NCBI GenBank assembly: GCA_018711305.1
Contig: DVIL01000024.1
Span: 1-49,087, forward strand
Direction of reading: 5' to 3'
Source: Candidatus Coprenecus stercorigallinarum
GTDB lineage: Bacteria > Bacteroidota > Bacteroidia > Bacteroidales > UBA932
DNA: 49,087 nucleotides
A program made the translations under genes and the position numbers. Position 1 is the first letter of the stretch, and each line of letters opens with the position of its first letter. This document shows, in pieces, positions 34,789-42,538 of the stretch. The notes under the pieces are model-generated. The model was not told where the DNA came from. It saw only the letters and a program-made list of their open reading frames with translations, and ran no database searches.

Positions 34789-35814
34789 TTATTCATTTAT
34801 ATAATTGTCTTTCTCTTCCACCTTTCCTACATATACCTCCATCAGCCTCGTTCCTGGCGTAATTCCGGAAAGGACAAAGTCAGGCATGGCTGCCGGTATA
34901 AGCACCCACTCCCCGCGCAGCAGAGGAGTCGGCTCGGATGTTCCGGAAGGAGTGATCATCGCCCCGCCTTCTATACAGCAGTAGAGCAGAAAACTCTCGT
35001 ATCGGTCCGGCCATATCCTGAGAGGGTCCGTCAGCAGCAGTTCATTGGCAGTGAAATACTTGCTCTCGACGAGCTTCTTCGAGGGGGCGTTTCCTCCGGC
35101 GGGGACGAATCCGGTTCCGTCATATTTCCTGTAGTTGATGCAGCTCAGGGCCTGATCCACGTGCATCTGCCGGGCCGTGGCGGGATTGTTCTCCCGGCCC
35201 CAATCGTATATGCGGTAGGTCACGTCCGAAAGCTGCTGGATCTCGGCTATCACCAGACCGCCTCCGGCCGAGTGGACGGTACCGGCCCCGATGAAGAAGA
35301 AGTCTCCCTTCTTTGGTGTAACCACATTCAGTACCTCTTCGAGGGTGCCGGCGGCACAACGGTCCAGAAACTCGCGCATATCCAGATCCCTGTTGAATCC
35401 CATGTAGATACGGGCAGTGGGGTCGGCCTCAAGCACATACCATGCCTCGTTCTTGCCGTAGGAATTGTGCCGGTCAAAGGCGGTCTCGTCGTCGGGATGC
35501 ACCTGCACGGAAAGCCGCTCATTGATATCCAGAAGCTTGACCAAGACAGGGAACTCATTGCCGAAACGTTTGTAGTTGTCCTCCCCGACTATCTCGTCCA
35601 TATAGGTCTCAATGACATCGAAGAGGGGATTGTCCTCCAGCCAGCCGTTCTCTATCACAGAACTGTCATCCTCGAAGCCGGAGACCTCCCAGCTCTCCCC
35701 TATCACTGCATCGGGATCGAAAGGCTTGTGGAACTGAGCGGCCAGACGGCGCCCTCCCCATACCCTTTCCTTGGGCTGGGGTATGAACTTAATGGGATAA
35801 ATCGCTTTTTTCAT
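34789..35814 (-). CDS. manA: Class I mannose-6-phosphate isomerase
   Basis: A 341-residue cupin-type zinc enzyme interconverting mannose 6-phosphate and fructose 6-phosphate. Zinc ligands are in SVQVHPDDETA (Gln, His), NEAWYVLEA (Glu) and GAGTVHSAGGG (His). The start, AIYPIKFIPQPKERVWGG, and the YRIYDWGRENN segment are typical of the short bacterial form. It overlaps the upstream CPBP protease gene by 26 nt, an unusually long co-directional overlap, and is followed by the S4 gene. Confidence 0.94.
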   Translation of the reverse strand: MKKAIYPIKFIPQPKERVWGGRRLAAQFHKPFDPDAVIGESWEVSGFEDDSSVIENGWLEDNPLFDVIETYMDEIVGEDNYKRFGNEFPVLVKLLDINERLSVQVHPDDETAFDRHNSYGKNEAWYVLEADPTARIYMGFNRDLDMREFLDRCAAGTLEEVLNVVTPKKGDFFFIGAGTVHSAGGGLVIAEIQQLSDVTYRIYDWGRENNPATARQMHVDQALSCINYRKYDGTGFVPAGGNAPSKKLVESKYFTANELLLTDPLRIWPDRYESFLLYCCIEGGAMITPSGTSEPTPLLRGEWVLIPAAMPDFVLSGITPGTRLMEVYVGKVEEKDNYINE

Positions 35815-36694
35815 CTGTAATATATTTGTTTATCAATCCTATGCCGGCAGCCAGCACCAGAGCGGAGACGGCAAGCAGTATGTAAGTCATCTGGGGACCG
35901 AACATGCTCTGCATAGTCTCATCGGAAACAACTTCCGGGCCGAAAAATGCAGCCACCATGATGGTCAGGGTATTGTTGAGCGAATGCATCGCTACCACGG
36001 TCCAATAACTGCGGGTACGCACGTATATCCATCCGAAAAGACAGCCCATCACGAAAGCCGGAAGAGCCTGCCAGGGATTGAGGTGCGCTATACCGAAAAG
36101 CACCGACGACCAAAGGATCGCCCACCATGTATCCATCCTCCGCATCAGTCCGGTAAGGATTACCCCCCGGAAGAGAAATTCCTCCAACAATGGAGCCAGC
36201 ACACTCATCGTCAGCAAATTGAAAACAATATTTGTTCCGTACATCTGCTCCAGCGCGCTGCTGAACCACTCCGGCATCTCCATTCCCTCCGGCAGGCTGC
36301 TGATCAGGATGATTACGGCCAGTTCAAGCAGAATCACGACCGGGATGAATGCCCACAACCCCATCCTTCCGAAACGGGGCCGGTCCAGACGGATACTGTC
36401 ATACTCCGGAAGCTGCTCTCCAAAAGGACTGTTCAGCCGCCGCATCCCCTTCCAGTACAGATACATCAGAGGGAAAATATAAGCCAATGCATAGGTCAGC
36501 GGCAATGCAGCTGTCTCAAATGCCTGATATTTTTCATTGTCAGACAGTTCCCCGCTACCGAAATCATATCCGACAAAGACATTGAATACAAACAGCTGCA
36601 ACATAGCAGCTGCAAACTGTCCTCCGGCGAACAGGAACAGTATCAGCCATGACTGCTTCAGATCCGGAAGGGAATACATCAGTTTTCTAAGCAT
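35789..36694 (-). CDS. CPBP family intramembrane glutamic endopeptidase
   Basis: A 301-residue protein with about eight membrane segments and the CAAX-protease/bacteriocin-processing (CPBP, ABI) motifs. LAPLLEEFLFRGVI (about 165-178) holds the Glu-Glu and Arg, FGIAHLNPWQ holds the first His, and AMHSLNNTL is the third motif. Members cleave within membranes and are linked to peptide maturation or self-immunity; the substrate is unknown. It heads a unit with manA and the S4 gene. A TATCTTTG box on the minus strand (36721-36728) fits as promoter. Confidence 0.9.
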   Translation of the reverse strand: MLRKLMYSLPDLKQSWLILFLFAGGQFAAAMLQLFVFNVFVGYDFGSGELSDNEKYQAFETAALPLTYALAYIFPLMYLYWKGMRRLNSPFGEQLPEYDSIRLDRPRFGRMGLWAFIPVVILLELAVIILISSLPEGMEMPEWFSSALEQMYGTNIVFNLLTMSVLAPLLEEFLFRGVILTGLMRRMDTWWAILWSSVLFGIAHLNPWQALPAFVMGCLFGWIYVRTRSYWTVVAMHSLNNTLTIMVAAFFGPEVVSDETMQSMFGPQMTYILLAVSALVLAAGIGLINKYITDEKSDLSH

Positions 36695-36720
36695 GAGATA
36701 TCAGGTTTTCAAAAATTTTT

Positions 36721-36728
36721 CAAAGATA
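36721..36728 (-). promoter_or_regulatory. Predicted -7 box for the CPBP-manA-S4 operon
   Basis: TATCTTTG on the minus strand, 26 nt upstream of the CPBP start and 12 nt from the divergent box at 36741. Confidence 0.5.
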
Positions 36729-36740
36729 CGCAATTAATGA

Positions 36741-36748
36741 TAACTTTG
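36741..36748 (+). promoter_or_regulatory. Predicted -7 box for the FtsB/DivIC-like gene
   Basis: TAACTTTG ends 5 nt before the ATG at 36754. With a normal start point the transcript would have almost no leader. Confidence 0.5.
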
Positions 36749-36753
36749 CATCC

Positions 36754-37086
36754 ATGGAAGAAATGGAAGAAGAAGTACAGCATCCCGAAAAGAAACGGTA
36801 TTCCCGCAAAAAGTTCGTGAAAGCGGTCACGAACAAGTACTTCATTGTCACCCTTGCATTCGCGGTGATAGTTCTCTTCATAGACCGGAACAATGTTATC
36901 CGGTGGGCCGGAGACTACATCGAGGTATTGCGCCAGGAGAGGGTCATCCGTCAGTACGGCAAAAGCATCCAGGCTCTGGACGGAAAGCTGGACGAGCTGA
37001 CTTCAGACAAAGACTCCCTGGAGAAATTCGCCAGGGAGCAGTATTATTTCCATCGGGAGGACGAGGAAGTGTTCATTGTCGATTGA
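36754..37086 (+). CDS. FtsB/DivIC-like septum formation initiator
   Basis: A 110-residue bitopic protein with a charged cytoplasmic N-terminus (1-26), one membrane helix (about 27-44), and a periplasmic coiled coil (about 52-95, with LRQERVIRQYGKSIQALDGK). It ends in the FAREQYYFHREDEEVFIV motif typical of FtsB/DivIC, where KE.Y...R.GE..Y is the family form. It would bridge FtsQ and FtsL in the divisome. Either ATG 36754 or ATG 36763 could be the start, and both are within 15 nt of the promoter box. Its 3' end overlaps the convergent pth by 14 nt. Confidence 0.88.
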   Translation: MEEMEEEVQHPEKKRYSRKKFVKAVTNKYFIVTLAFAVIVLFIDRNNVIRWAGDYIEVLRQERVIRQYGKSIQALDGKLDELTSDKDSLEKFAREQYYFHREDEEVFIVD

Positions 37087-37636
37087 ACTGGGTCATAGTC
37101 CTTTCTATGCCGGCCAGACCGAAGGACTTGACGGCCTCCACAGCCCTCTCCCGTATCTCCGGGAGCTGGCGTTCCTCCTCCTCATCCCATTTTCCCAGCA
37201 CGAAATCCACCTGCGGACCGCGCCCCACATGCGAACCTATGCCCACCCGGAGACGGGGATAGTCCTGGGTGCCGAGCATCTCCGCGATGTTGGCAAGTCC
37301 GTTGTGACCGCCTGCACTGCCACCCTTACGCATACGCATGGTCCCGAACGGCAGATTCATGTCGTCCGCTATCACCAACAGATTCTCCACCGGGATATTC
37401 TTTTTATCCAGCCAGTAGGCTACGGCCTTGCCGCTCAGGTTCATATAGGTCGAAGGCTTGAGCAGGACAAAAGTCCGGCCCTTGAGCCGGATCTCCGCCA
37501 TGTCGCCGTAACGTACTGTCGTAAAAAGAGTATTGGACGCCTGAGCCCAGGTGTCCAATACCGAAAATCCCATATTGTGGCGGGTACCGATGTATTCGTA
37601 CCCGATATTTCCCAATCCGACTATGAGATATGTCAT
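37073..37636 (-). CDS. pth: Peptidyl-tRNA hydrolase
   Basis: A 187-residue enzyme that releases peptides from stalled peptidyl-tRNA. N-terminal LIVGLGNIGYEYIGTRHNMGF contains the substrate-binding Asn and catalytic His, split here as GLGNIG and TRHNMGF. The segments LLKPSTYMNLSG, VIADDMNLPFG (catalytic Asp) and KGGSAGGHNGL are all present. The gene lies 11 nt downstream of rplY, the usual Bacteroidota order, and should share the rplY promoter and leader. Confidence 0.96.
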   Translation of the reverse strand: MTYLIVGLGNIGYEYIGTRHNMGFSVLDTWAQASNTLFTTVRYGDMAEIRLKGRTFVLLKPSTYMNLSGKAVAYWLDKKNIPVENLLVIADDMNLPFGTMRMRKGGSAGGHNGLANIAEMLGTQDYPRLRVGIGSHVGRGPQVDFVLGKWDEEEERQLPEIRERAVEAVKSFGLAGIERTMTQFNRQ

Positions 37637-37647
37637 GAGCGGGATGA

Positions 37648-38256
37648 TTACTCTGCTGCAGGTGCTGCCTCTTCTCCTGCTGCCTCTTCGTCACCGGCAC
37701 CGGCCATGGCGGCACGGGTATGCTTGACAGTGCAGACTCCTGTAGTCTTGGGGCTTACAATCTGGATACCTTCGTAAGAAAGGTCACCGGCTGTAATCTG
37801 CTTGCCGAGTCTGAGGTTGGTGATGTCAATGTCGAGAACATCGGGTATCTGGTCGGGCAGTCCGCAAACCCTGAGCTTGCGGGCCTCGATGAGGAGCTTA
37901 CCGCCGGCCTTCACTCCGGCGCAGTTGCCGAAGATGTTCAGAGGCACGTTTATGGTGACAGGCTTGTCAGCCGAGATAGCCAGGAAATCGGCGTGGATGG
38001 TATTGTCGGTTACAGGGTGGAACTGCAGCTCGTGCAGGATGGCCAGATAGCTCTTGCCGTCGATGTCGAGGTCCACGATGTAGCTGTTGGGGGTGTGGGT
38101 GAGAGCCTTGAGGTCTCTTGCGTCCACTGAGAAGAGGACATTCTCCACTCCGTTGCCGTAGAGGTTGCAGGGTACCTGACCCTCTCTGCGGATGCTCTTG
38201 GTGAGCGATTTTCTGCCCTTGGTTCTGGCAGTGCCGTGTAATGTGATGTGTTTCAT
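37648..38256 (-). CDS. rplY: 50S ribosomal protein L25 (CTC/TL5 form)
   Basis: A 202-residue long-form L25. The N-terminal domain (about 1-95; KGRKSLTKSIRREGQVPCNLYGN) binds 5S rRNA. The C-terminal CTC/TL5 domain (about 98-185; INVPLNIFGNCAGVKAGG, VLDIDITNLRLGKQI) is beta-rich and the tail is acidic and alanine-rich. It stabilises the central protuberance of the large subunit and is linked to stress in some species. A full consensus promoter lies upstream at 38338-38368, and the 80-nt leader can form two hairpins. Confidence 0.95.
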   Translation of the reverse strand: MKHITLHGTARTKGRKSLTKSIRREGQVPCNLYGNGVENVLFSVDARDLKALTHTPNSYIVDLDIDGKSYLAILHELQFHPVTDNTIHADFLAISADKPVTINVPLNIFGNCAGVKAGGKLLIEARKLRVCGLPDQIPDVLDIDITNLRLGKQITAGDLSYEGIQIVSPKTTGVCTVKHTRAAMAGAGDEEAAGEEAAPAAE

Positions 38257-38335
38257 GATGTTGATTAAAAAATGTGTTACTCAGTCCGGGCTTTCCGGAC
38301 CCCATTGCACCAAAAGCCACGTGGCTTTTAGGGGT
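38257..38335 (-). promoter_or_regulatory. Structured 5' leader of rplY-pth
   Basis: In the transcribed (minus) direction the leader opens with a perfect 18-nt palindrome, AAAAGCCACGTGGCTTTT (38312-38329). It can be extended by ACCCC/GGGGT (38331-38335 with 38299-38303). A second hairpin, GTCCGG/CCGGAC with a 5-nt loop (38284-38300), shares two bases with the outer stem, so the two folds partly exclude each other. An autoregulatory ribosomal-protein leader is a fair hypothesis; nothing else in the region explains it. Confidence 0.5.
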
Positions 38336-38337
38336 TG

Positions 38338-38368
38338 CAAAAGTAGTTATTTTTTCAAGTTTGGCAAA
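38338..38368 (-). promoter_or_regulatory. Predicted rplY promoter
   Basis: On the minus strand TTTG (38365-38368), a 19-nt spacer and TACTTTTG (38338-38345). Transcription would start at about 38334, at the foot of the leader hairpin. Confidence 0.6.
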
Positions 38369-38375
38369 AATTTTG

Positions 38376-38383
38376 TATCTTGC
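38376..38383 (+). promoter_or_regulatory. Possible -7 box of the reverse rubrerythrin gene
   Basis: TATCTTGC departs from TAnnTTTG at one base and lies 34 nt before the start at 38418. Confidence 0.3.
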
Positions 38384-38417
38384 GCTGATGAATTAACAAC
38401 ATTTAGTTAGCGTTTTT

Positions 38418-38978
38418 ATGGAAAAGAAATGGAGATGCACCGTATGCGGTTATGTGCACACAGGAGACAATCCTCCTGAAAAATGCCCCCTCTGCAAGGC
38501 TCCCGCAAGCAAATTTGTAGAGATCAAGGAAGAAGCAAATGAAATCTCATGGGCCGACGGCCACACCCTCGGAGTGGCTAAAGGCTGCGACCAGGAAATA
38601 TGGGAAGGCCTGCAGACACACTTCGCAGGCGAGTGCTCCGAAGTAGGTATGTATATCGCAATGAGCCGTCAGGCTGACAGGGAAGGCTATCCCGAGATCG
38701 CCGAGGCTTACCGCCGTATCGCCTATGAGGAGGCAGACCACGCCGCCAAGTTCGCCGAGCTCCTCGGAGAGGTTGTTTGGGACACCAAGACCAACCTGGA
38801 GAAGAGGATGCATGCAGAAGCCGATGCATGCGCAGACAAGAAGCGTATCGCTACCAAGGCAAAACAGCTCAACCTCGATGCCATCCACGACACAGTACAC
38901 GAGATGTGCAAGGACGAGGCCCGTCACGGCCAGGCCTTCGAGGGTCTGTACAAGAGATTCTTCGGCGAGAAGAAATAA
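38418..38978 (+). CDS. Reverse rubrerythrin (rubredoxin domain first)
   Basis: A 186-residue peroxidase-type protein with its rubredoxin-like Fe(Cys)4 site at the N-terminus (C7, C10, C23, C26 in CTVCGY and CPLCKAP). A four-helix diiron domain follows (about 48-186), with EEADHAAKF and DEARHGQAF as ligand-bearing helices. This order is opposite to classical rubrerythrin and is found in anaerobes as an NAD(P)H-linked H2O2 and O2 reductase. It should protect the cell during oxygen exposure. It stands as a single gene, and its stop codon directly abuts the stop of the convergent C11 peptidase gene. Confidence 0.93.
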   Translation: MEKKWRCTVCGYVHTGDNPPEKCPLCKAPASKFVEIKEEANEISWADGHTLGVAKGCDQEIWEGLQTHFAGECSEVGMYIAMSRQADREGYPEIAEAYRRIAYEEADHAAKFAELLGEVVWDTKTNLEKRMHAEADACADKKRIATKAKQLNLDAIHDTVHEMCKDEARHGQAFEGLYKRFFGEKK

Positions 38979-40193
38979 TTACTCGACCATCATGACCGCC
39001 TCATTCCAGGCGAGGGTCCTGTAATACTCGTTAAGGACAGAGTTTTCGGGATTGGGTACATAGGTGCTCAGTCCCGAAAATGTTTTTATGGGGAAATAAT
39101 TGGTATTCCCGATCACAAAATTGTCCGTCGATATCCTGTAGACTACAGCCTGCTCCAGCGCGTTGGTAAAGCCTGCAAGCATTTCTCCGGGAGGGTCCAG
39201 CTGCCTGACGTAATCCTCCAGATCGTAGAACCATGGCCTGTTACCACGGAAATAGACCTGAAGCAAGTCTCTGTCCACCGATGTCTGCGTCGGTCTGGTA
39301 GAAAGGAATATGCCGCGGCTTACCTCGGCAAGACGGCCGAGTCCTTCCGTGTTCACGATGGCAATCGTAGCACCCGAGGTTTTATAATGCTCATAGAACA
39401 GCCTGCATGCTTCCTGCAGCGCAACCGTCCCCCCGTCCATCAGGTATCCTGTCACCTCGTCGTAAGGGAAACCGCCGGCAAGCACCTCCGCAGCGGAGGC
39501 GATGAAATAGTCACAGCAGTCACGCAGCTCGTAGGCCACCTCTACTCCGCCCATCAGACAGGCATCCGTCAGAATATATGAATAACGTATAGGCAGGGCT
39601 GCCGCAAGGTCCTTGATATCCATTTCTTCATCAGCCTCGGAATCCTGTCCGAAAGACTTGACGAAGGCCGCATGGGGATCCTCCGTTACTGACATCGGGG
39701 CTATCATCCCCTCTGCCGAATAGGGATCACTGTAATAACCGGACGGAAGCCAGCCTGTACCGTGCGACCACAGAACCAGACCGTTTTTCCCGGACGGGAA
39801 AAGGTCGGCCGCATATGAAAGCACCGACCTCATCACCGAGTCGGATATGGAATTCTGCGGCTCGTACTCCATCAGGACCTCCTGGTTCACCGTCCCGTAT
39901 GCATCCTTGCTGATACGTATAAGTTTCGGCGTCTCTCCCCTTATGTCCGCATAGACAAGCAGAACCTTTCCGCTGCCCTCATTGAAATAATAGGGCACAT
40001 CCCCGTCCATTATCTCGTCTATGTCGTCTAATGCATAGCTGCCCAGATTGTTGTCTGCAGCCATATATATCAGCACAGTGCTCTCTATGGTCATCCCGTC
40101 ATCCGCATTCCCGCCCAGTCCGGTGCAAGACACTGCAACCAGAGCCGCAGAGGAAATGACTGCCGTCAGCTTATAGATCCATTTCATCTTCAT
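38979..40193 (-). CDS. Clostripain-family (C11) cysteine peptidase lipoprotein
   Basis: A 404-residue protein with a lipoprotein signal ending LVAVSC (Cys 23), then a caspase-like C11 domain. TVLIYMAADNNLGSYALDDIDE opens the fold, LVLWSHGTGW holds the catalytic His and ILTDACLMGGVEVAYEL the catalytic Cys. C11 enzymes cleave after Arg or Lys and mature by self-cleavage; Bacteroides fragilis fragipain is a known example. No separate propeptide is visible. A surface or periplasmic anchor is inferred from the lipobox. The start could be Met1 or Met3. Confidence 0.92.
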   Translation of the reverse strand: MKMKWIYKLTAVISSAALVAVSCTGLGGNADDGMTIESTVLIYMAADNNLGSYALDDIDEIMDGDVPYYFNEGSGKVLLVYADIRGETPKLIRISKDAYGTVNQEVLMEYEPQNSISDSVMRSVLSYAADLFPSGKNGLVLWSHGTGWLPSGYYSDPYSAEGMIAPMSVTEDPHAAFVKSFGQDSEADEEMDIKDLAAALPIRYSYILTDACLMGGVEVAYELRDCCDYFIASAAEVLAGGFPYDEVTGYLMDGGTVALQEACRLFYEHYKTSGATIAIVNTEGLGRLAEVSRGIFLSTRPTQTSVDRDLLQVYFRGNRPWFYDLEDYVRQLDPPGEMLAGFTNALEQAVVYRISTDNFVIGNTNYFPIKTFSGLSTYVPNPENSVLNEYYRTLAWNEAVMMVE

Positions 40194-40224
40194 CCTTTTT
40201 CAATTCTTTTTCTCAAATCGGAGA

Positions 40225-40232
40225 CAAATATA
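40225..40232 (-). promoter_or_regulatory. Predicted -7 box of the C11 peptidase gene
   Basis: TATATTTG on the minus strand, 31 nt upstream of the start. Confidence 0.5.
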
Positions 40233-40243
40233 GAATTAATTTG

Positions 40244-40251
40244 TAACTTTG
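40244..40251 (+). promoter_or_regulatory. Predicted -7 box of the YtxH operon
   Basis: TAACTTTG, 23 nt before the YtxH ATG and 11 nt from the divergent C11 box. Confidence 0.5.
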
Positions 40252-40274
40252 TATTTATTCAAAACACTAAAGAT

Positions 40275-40517
40275 ATGAAAACAGACAATCTATTCACATT
40301 CCTCGGCGGAGTATTGGTCGGAGCCGCAGTAGCCATCCTCTTTGCCCCCGAGTCAGGAGAAGAGACCCGCAGGAAAATCAAGGACACCTTCGACAAGGAG
40401 TATCAGGGTCTGAAGGACAAGCTCAACAACCTTGAGAGCAGAGCCAGAGCCGCTGCAGACGCCTACACATCGGCCAAAGCCCAGTCTCTCCCCACTGATG
40501 ACAGTATTACAGAATAA
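40275..40517 (+). CDS. YtxH domain-containing protein
   Basis: An 80-residue protein with an N-terminal hydrophobic helix of the YtxH kind (FLGGVLVGAAVAILFAPESGEETRRKI; residues about 9-35 cover it), where the APESG-E-R sequence is the family signature. A charged helical tail follows (about 36-70). YtxH proteins are small membrane proteins linked to general stress; the biochemical role is unknown. It starts a tight operon with the holin-like protein (8 nt on) and a small protein. Confidence 0.88.
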   Translation: MKTDNLFTFLGGVLVGAAVAILFAPESGEETRRKIKDTFDKEYQGLKDKLNNLESRARAAADAYTSAKAQSLPTDDSITE

Positions 40518-40525
40518 GTTCAGTG

Positions 40526-40903
40526 ATGGACAACCAGAATCCGAACAACAGCAATCCCCTCGGAGACCTCTTCTCGTCGATCAAGTGCTACGTAGACCTG
40601 CGCATCGATGAGATAAAGCTGGCTCTGGCCGAGAACCTTGCCAAGATATTCAGCAGGATCATTTTCTTTTTCCTGCTGTTCATACTTGTGGGTGTAGTGC
40701 TCGGCATCGTGGCGGCGGCGCTCGCCTCCTGGTTCACAGTACTCGTCGGCAACAGGACGGCGGGACTCCTCATCACCGCAGGACTTTTCATAATCATAAT
40801 CCTCGTTCTCTTCCTTTTCAAGGACAGATTTCTCATCAACAGCCCGCTCAGAATGTTTTTAAGAATGTTTTTTGATGACAGAAAGAATGGAAAACAGCAA
40901 TAG
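40526..40903 (+). CDS. DUF1469/phage holin superfamily III-like membrane protein
   Basis: A 125-residue protein with a short soluble start, an amphipathic segment (YVDLRIDEIKLALAENLAKI), and two long membrane helices (about 45-70 and 78-100). This is the layout of DUF1469 (Actinobacterial holin-X/holin superfamily III) proteins. Despite the name, chromosomal members next to YtxH are not phage genes and their function is unknown. The ATG at 40526 is preferred to the GTG immediately before it. Its end overlaps or abuts the next small gene, depending on that gene's start. Confidence 0.85.
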   Translation: MDNQNPNNSNPLGDLFSSIKCYVDLRIDEIKLALAENLAKIFSRIIFFFLLFILVGVVLGIVAAALASWFTVLVGNRTAGLLITAGLFIIIILVLFLFKDRFLINSPLRMFLRMFFDDRKNGKQQ

Positions 40904-40904
40904 A

Positions 40905-41159
40905 ATGTCAGACTACCGCAATATACGGAATCTCCAGGAGCTGCAGTACCACCGCAGGCTTCTGTCATCACGCATTGACCATCAGGAGATAATGGTGATG
41001 TACAAGCTGCGCTGTGTCTGGGAGTTTCTGTCTCCTTCCAACCTTCTGGACATGGGCTGCAAGGCTATTGCCTCACACAATCCGTCCTTCAATTTCCTGT
41101 ACAGGAGCGTGGATTTCGTCCGTAATGTCATAAAGGCCAGAAAAAACAGGGACCGATAG
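40905..41159 (+). CDS. Small conserved-context hypothetical protein
   Basis: An 84-residue basic protein starting MSDYRNIRNLQELQYHRRLL. Alternative ATGs at 40887 or 40875 would add 6 to 10 residues and overlap the holin-like gene. No membrane helix or known motif is seen; the first 40 residues are probably helical. The trio YtxH - holin-like - small NIRNLxEL protein is a familiar arrangement in Bacteroidales, so a shared envelope-stress function is likely but not shown. trkA follows after 12 nt. Confidence 0.65.
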   Translation: MSDYRNIRNLQELQYHRRLLSSRIDHQEIMVMYKLRCVWEFLSPSNLLDMGCKAIASHNPSFNFLYRSVDFVRNVIKARKNRDR

Positions 41160-41171
41160 AAAACAGACCTT

Positions 41172-42518
41172 ATGAAGATCGTTATAGCCGGAGCGGGAGA
41201 GATCGGAAGTCACCTGGCCAAGATGTTGAGCATGGAATACCATGAGATCACCGTCATAAGCCCGGACGAGGAGAACCTCGACAAGATCAGCAGCGAGTCG
41301 GACATCGTAACGGTTGAAGGAAATCCGACCTCGATAGACACTCTGATAAGCGCAGGAGTAAAAGAGGCAGACCTCTTTATAGCGGTCAATCCGGATGTTC
41401 TTCAGGATGTCAACATCGTATCGGCGGCCCTTGCCAAAAAACTTGGGTCGAAGAAGGTTACGGCCCGTATCAACAACGAGGAGTACCAGAAAAACGACAA
41501 CCGGATCCTCTTCACGGACCTCGGCATCGATTCCCTTTTCTATCCGGAGAAAATAGCTGCCACGGAGATAGTCAACCTGCTCAAGCAGAATACCGCTTCC
41601 GAGTTCATGAACTACTCCCACGGCAAACTCCAGCTCATCGTCTACAAGCTGGAGGAGTGCTCTCCCATGGTCGACCGTACCGTAGCCGAGCTGAGGGAGA
41701 GGACGCAGAACCTGTTCCGCTGCGTAGCCGTCTCCCGCGACGGCAAGACCATCATACCCAAGAGCGCCACCCGTTTCAAGACGGGGGACGTGGTATATCT
41801 CGTCTCCAAGAAGGAAGGTATGGAGCAGGCCCTTTCGCTGTCTGGGAAATCCAAGGTGGCCATACGTAATCTCATGATCCTCGGCGGAGGGCGTATAGGC
41901 GAGATGGTGGCACGCTCCATGGAAAAGCAGGTTGACAACATCAGGCTGATAGAACTGAAGCCGGAAAAATGCGAGCACCTCTCGGAGACACTCGACAGGA
42001 CCCTCGTCATCAACGGCGACGGCCGCAATTCTGACCTGCTGCTGCAGGAGGGCATACGGGATATGGAAGCGTTCGTCGCCGTAACCAGCAGTTCCGAGAC
42101 CAACATCCTTTCGTGCGTGGTGGCCAAGAGAATGGGCATTCCCAAGGTCATCGCCGAGGTAGAGAACTTCGAATATATCAAACTGGCGGAGGAAATGGGT
42201 GTCGACTCGGTCATCAACAAGAAGCTCATTACCGCCGGAAAGATATTCCGGTTCACACTTTCCAACAAGGTACGTTCCATCAAGGTGCTCAACGGCACCG
42301 ATGCAGTCGTCCTCGAATTCATAGTAAACACCAACAGCAAGATAACCACAGGAAAACTCAAGGATCTGGGCTTCCCGGAAGAAGCCATCATAGGCGGATT
42401 CGTGAGGGGCAACGAGAGTTTCATTGCGGACAGCGAGAGCACGATCAGGCCATACGACCAGGTAGTGGTGTTCGCCAACCCGGATGCTGTGGACAAAGTC
42501 GACAAATTCTTTTTATAA
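41172..42518 (+). CDS. trkA: Trk system potassium uptake regulatory subunit TrkA
   Basis: A 448-residue peripheral membrane protein with two tandem RCK modules. Each has a Rossmann NAD-binding domain (GAGEIGSHLAKML at about 6-18 and LGGGRIGEMVARSM at about 237-250) and a TrkA-C domain. It gates the TrkH/TrkG K+ channel in response to nucleotides. TrkH is not in the window; instead the gene is preceded at 12 nt by the YtxH trio and followed at 20 nt by aspA. Confidence 0.95.
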   Translation: MKIVIAGAGEIGSHLAKMLSMEYHEITVISPDEENLDKISSESDIVTVEGNPTSIDTLISAGVKEADLFIAVNPDVLQDVNIVSAALAKKLGSKKVTARINNEEYQKNDNRILFTDLGIDSLFYPEKIAATEIVNLLKQNTASEFMNYSHGKLQLIVYKLEECSPMVDRTVAELRERTQNLFRCVAVSRDGKTIIPKSATRFKTGDVVYLVSKKEGMEQALSLSGKSKVAIRNLMILGGGRIGEMVARSMEKQVDNIRLIELKPEKCEHLSETLDRTLVINGDGRNSDLLLQEGIRDMEAFVAVTSSSETNILSCVVAKRMGIPKVIAEVENFEYIKLAEEMGVDSVINKKLITAGKIFRFTLSNKVRSIKVLNGTDAVVLEFIVNTNSKITTGKLKDLGFPEEAIIGGFVRGNESFIADSESTIRPYDQVVVFANPDAVDKVDKFFL

Positions 42519-42538
42519 AAAATCTAATACGTTAAAAT

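Noticed and set aside
40526-40903. Prophage holin
   Set aside because: The protein has a holin-superfamily-III layout, but there are no lysis, capsid, integrase or tail genes around it, and the YtxH neighbour fits a chromosomal stress module.
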